A DNA stretch of 64,000 bases from Stictocephala bisonia (taxonomy: Eukaryota; Arthropoda; Insecta; Hemiptera; Membracidae): assembly GCA_035578905.1 (NCBI GenBank), contig JAQJVL010000255.1:496001-560000 (forward strand). Direction: 5' to 3'. Positions 62,851 to 64,000 of the stretch are shown here, piece after piece (position 1 is the stretch's first letter; each line of letters begins with the position of its first letter). Below the pieces are notes generated by a model. The model saw only the letters and a program-made list of their open reading frames with translations, was not told the DNA's origin and did no database searches. The translations under genes were made by a program, and so were the position numbers.

Positions 62851-63183
62851 ACATTTTTAAAAGGATCAGCTGATAACCAGCGGCTGTTCATTTGTCATCG
62901 GGCTATTAATTAATAACACTTTCTAAGGAATAGTCAGCCTTAGTTTGTAACAATGACTACATTTACACTCATCACACTAATTCGAAATCCATATTCGCCC
63001 ATATCTTGACGATCGGCGTCTTAAGAATAAATAAATAAAAACTGTGTTTATAATGGATAACACCCGTTATCAACTTAGGTAACCACTGTGATCATCTTAG
63101 ATAGCCCCTGTAATCAACTTGGGTAGCTGACCGTCATAAGTAGGCCCCCGGGGTCAACTTAATAACTACCTGTGATCAACTTT

Positions 63184-63500
63184 AGCAGCTAACCATGCTT
63201 AACTTCTTAATGTATATATAAGCAGCTAACCATGCTTAACTTCTTAGTGTATATATAAGCAGCTAACCATGCTTAACTTCTTAGTGTATATATAAGCAGC
63301 TAACCATGCTTAACTTCTTAGTGTATATATAAGCAGCTAACCATGCTTAACTTCTTAGTGTATATATAAGCAGCTAACCATGCTTAACTTCTTAATGTAT
63401 ATATAAGCAGCTAACCATGCTTAACTTCTTAATTTATATATAAGCAGCTAACCATGCTTAACTTCTTAATGTATATATAAGTAGCTAACCATGCTTGGCT
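63184..63500 (+). repeat. 37-bp tandem repeat, eight units
   Basis: The unit agcagctaaccatgcttaac plus ttcttagtgtatatata has period 37 (63184, 63221...). It seems to have grown from the end of the preceding degenerate array, whose last unit reads gcagctaaccatgcttaac. Confidence 0.95.
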
Positions 63501-64000
63501 AAGCGAGTTTTTCAATCTAATACTGGTGTTGATAACTTACATTTACACGTACAGTTTATTCAAATACGGTACTATTAGATTGCAAAATATTAACTAAATA
63601 AATTTAACACAATAATACAGTATTATGTGCTTGTAAAATACAAGTTTGCTTCATGTATATATATATATATATATATATACAACAAAATCTTCTGACAAGC
63701 TTGCTGAGTAAAATTAAATTCATTACGGTATCAGGAAATTTTATTTTTAGAGATACTTTAGTAGTCCTTCATTGATCAATATCTTATACTTTGCCAATAT
63801 CCAATCTCAACTTCAATATAGACTAGTTTGCTGGTTGGTAGGAACGTACAAAAAAGTTTCCGATTTATTTCATACGAATTATAAATAATAAGAAATTGTG
63901 AGAAATTTTTTATCCTTTGTATAAACAAGTAAATATACTTAAAGTTCAACATTTTTACATTTTTTAAATTCTAAGAATGTTCTCTGTCCAAAGTGGTAAT
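63501..64000. other. AT-rich end of window
   Basis: A short (TA)n tract is at about 63655-63680; nothing else supported. Confidence 0.4.

Larger units (their letters stand above)
61186..63200 (+). repeat. degenerate array of GATCAACTTGGGTAGCCCC-type units, interrupted
   Basis: Blocks such as gatcaacttgggtagccccc recur every 25-40 bp with heavy divergence at 61186-61740, 62500-62605 and 63050-63200. A LINE (61739-62497) and a minisatellite-bearing tRNA-like sequence (62606-62850) interrupt it. Confidence 0.75.

Overview
The window looks like AT-rich intronic and intergenic DNA from an animal nuclear genome, most likely an insect (possibly a hemipteran or another hemimetabolous group; this placement is weak). 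The grounds are spliced exons with GT-AG borders, LINE reverse transcriptases, tRNA-derived SINEs, DDE transposon remnants and no prokaryotic gene organisation. Most of the sequence is tandem satellite DNA and nested mobile elements.

The one host gene I can support is a plus-strand nab gene (NGFI-A-binding-protein co-repressor). Three exons are visible: 23051-23152, 24743-24880 and 58519-58697. Their phases match, and the first two encode nearly all of the NCD1 domain. The upstream start exon and the downstream NCD2 exons were not found. The second visible intron is about 33.6 kb and holds most of the mobile DNA.

Region 1-23050 (upstream of the first visible nab exon) holds satellite arrays with units of 71, 42, 23, 91, 37, 79, 58 and 38 bp, a decayed Jockey-like LINE (11750-12415), a hammerhead-like repeat (14055-14240) and a 439-bp foldback element (15945-16383).

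Region 24881-58518 (nab intron) is dominated by a 12.25-kb near-perfect palindrome (26117-38370). It has AG...CT termini, a perfect 6-bp target duplication TATAGC and no coding capacity, and it is inserted inside an older foldback repeat. The second arm of that older repeat preserves the empty site. This is the most striking object in the window. Further on are a 56-bp satellite, G-quadruplex-type minisatellites, a DDE transposase pseudogene split by a LINE fragment, a LINE with an RT frame interrupted by a small Penelope-like foldback insertion, two SINE copies, several MITE-like or Helitron-like repeats, and 73-bp and 35-bp satellites.

Region 58698-64000 lies downstream of the last visible nab exon. 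It holds a Helitron-like end, a 190-bp degenerate repeat, two LINE 3' fragments, a GATCAACTTGGGTAGCC-type degenerate array, two more copies of the 36-bp minisatellite (one lodged inside a tRNA-like sequence) and a 37-bp satellite. Apart from nab, nothing here forms a working pathway.
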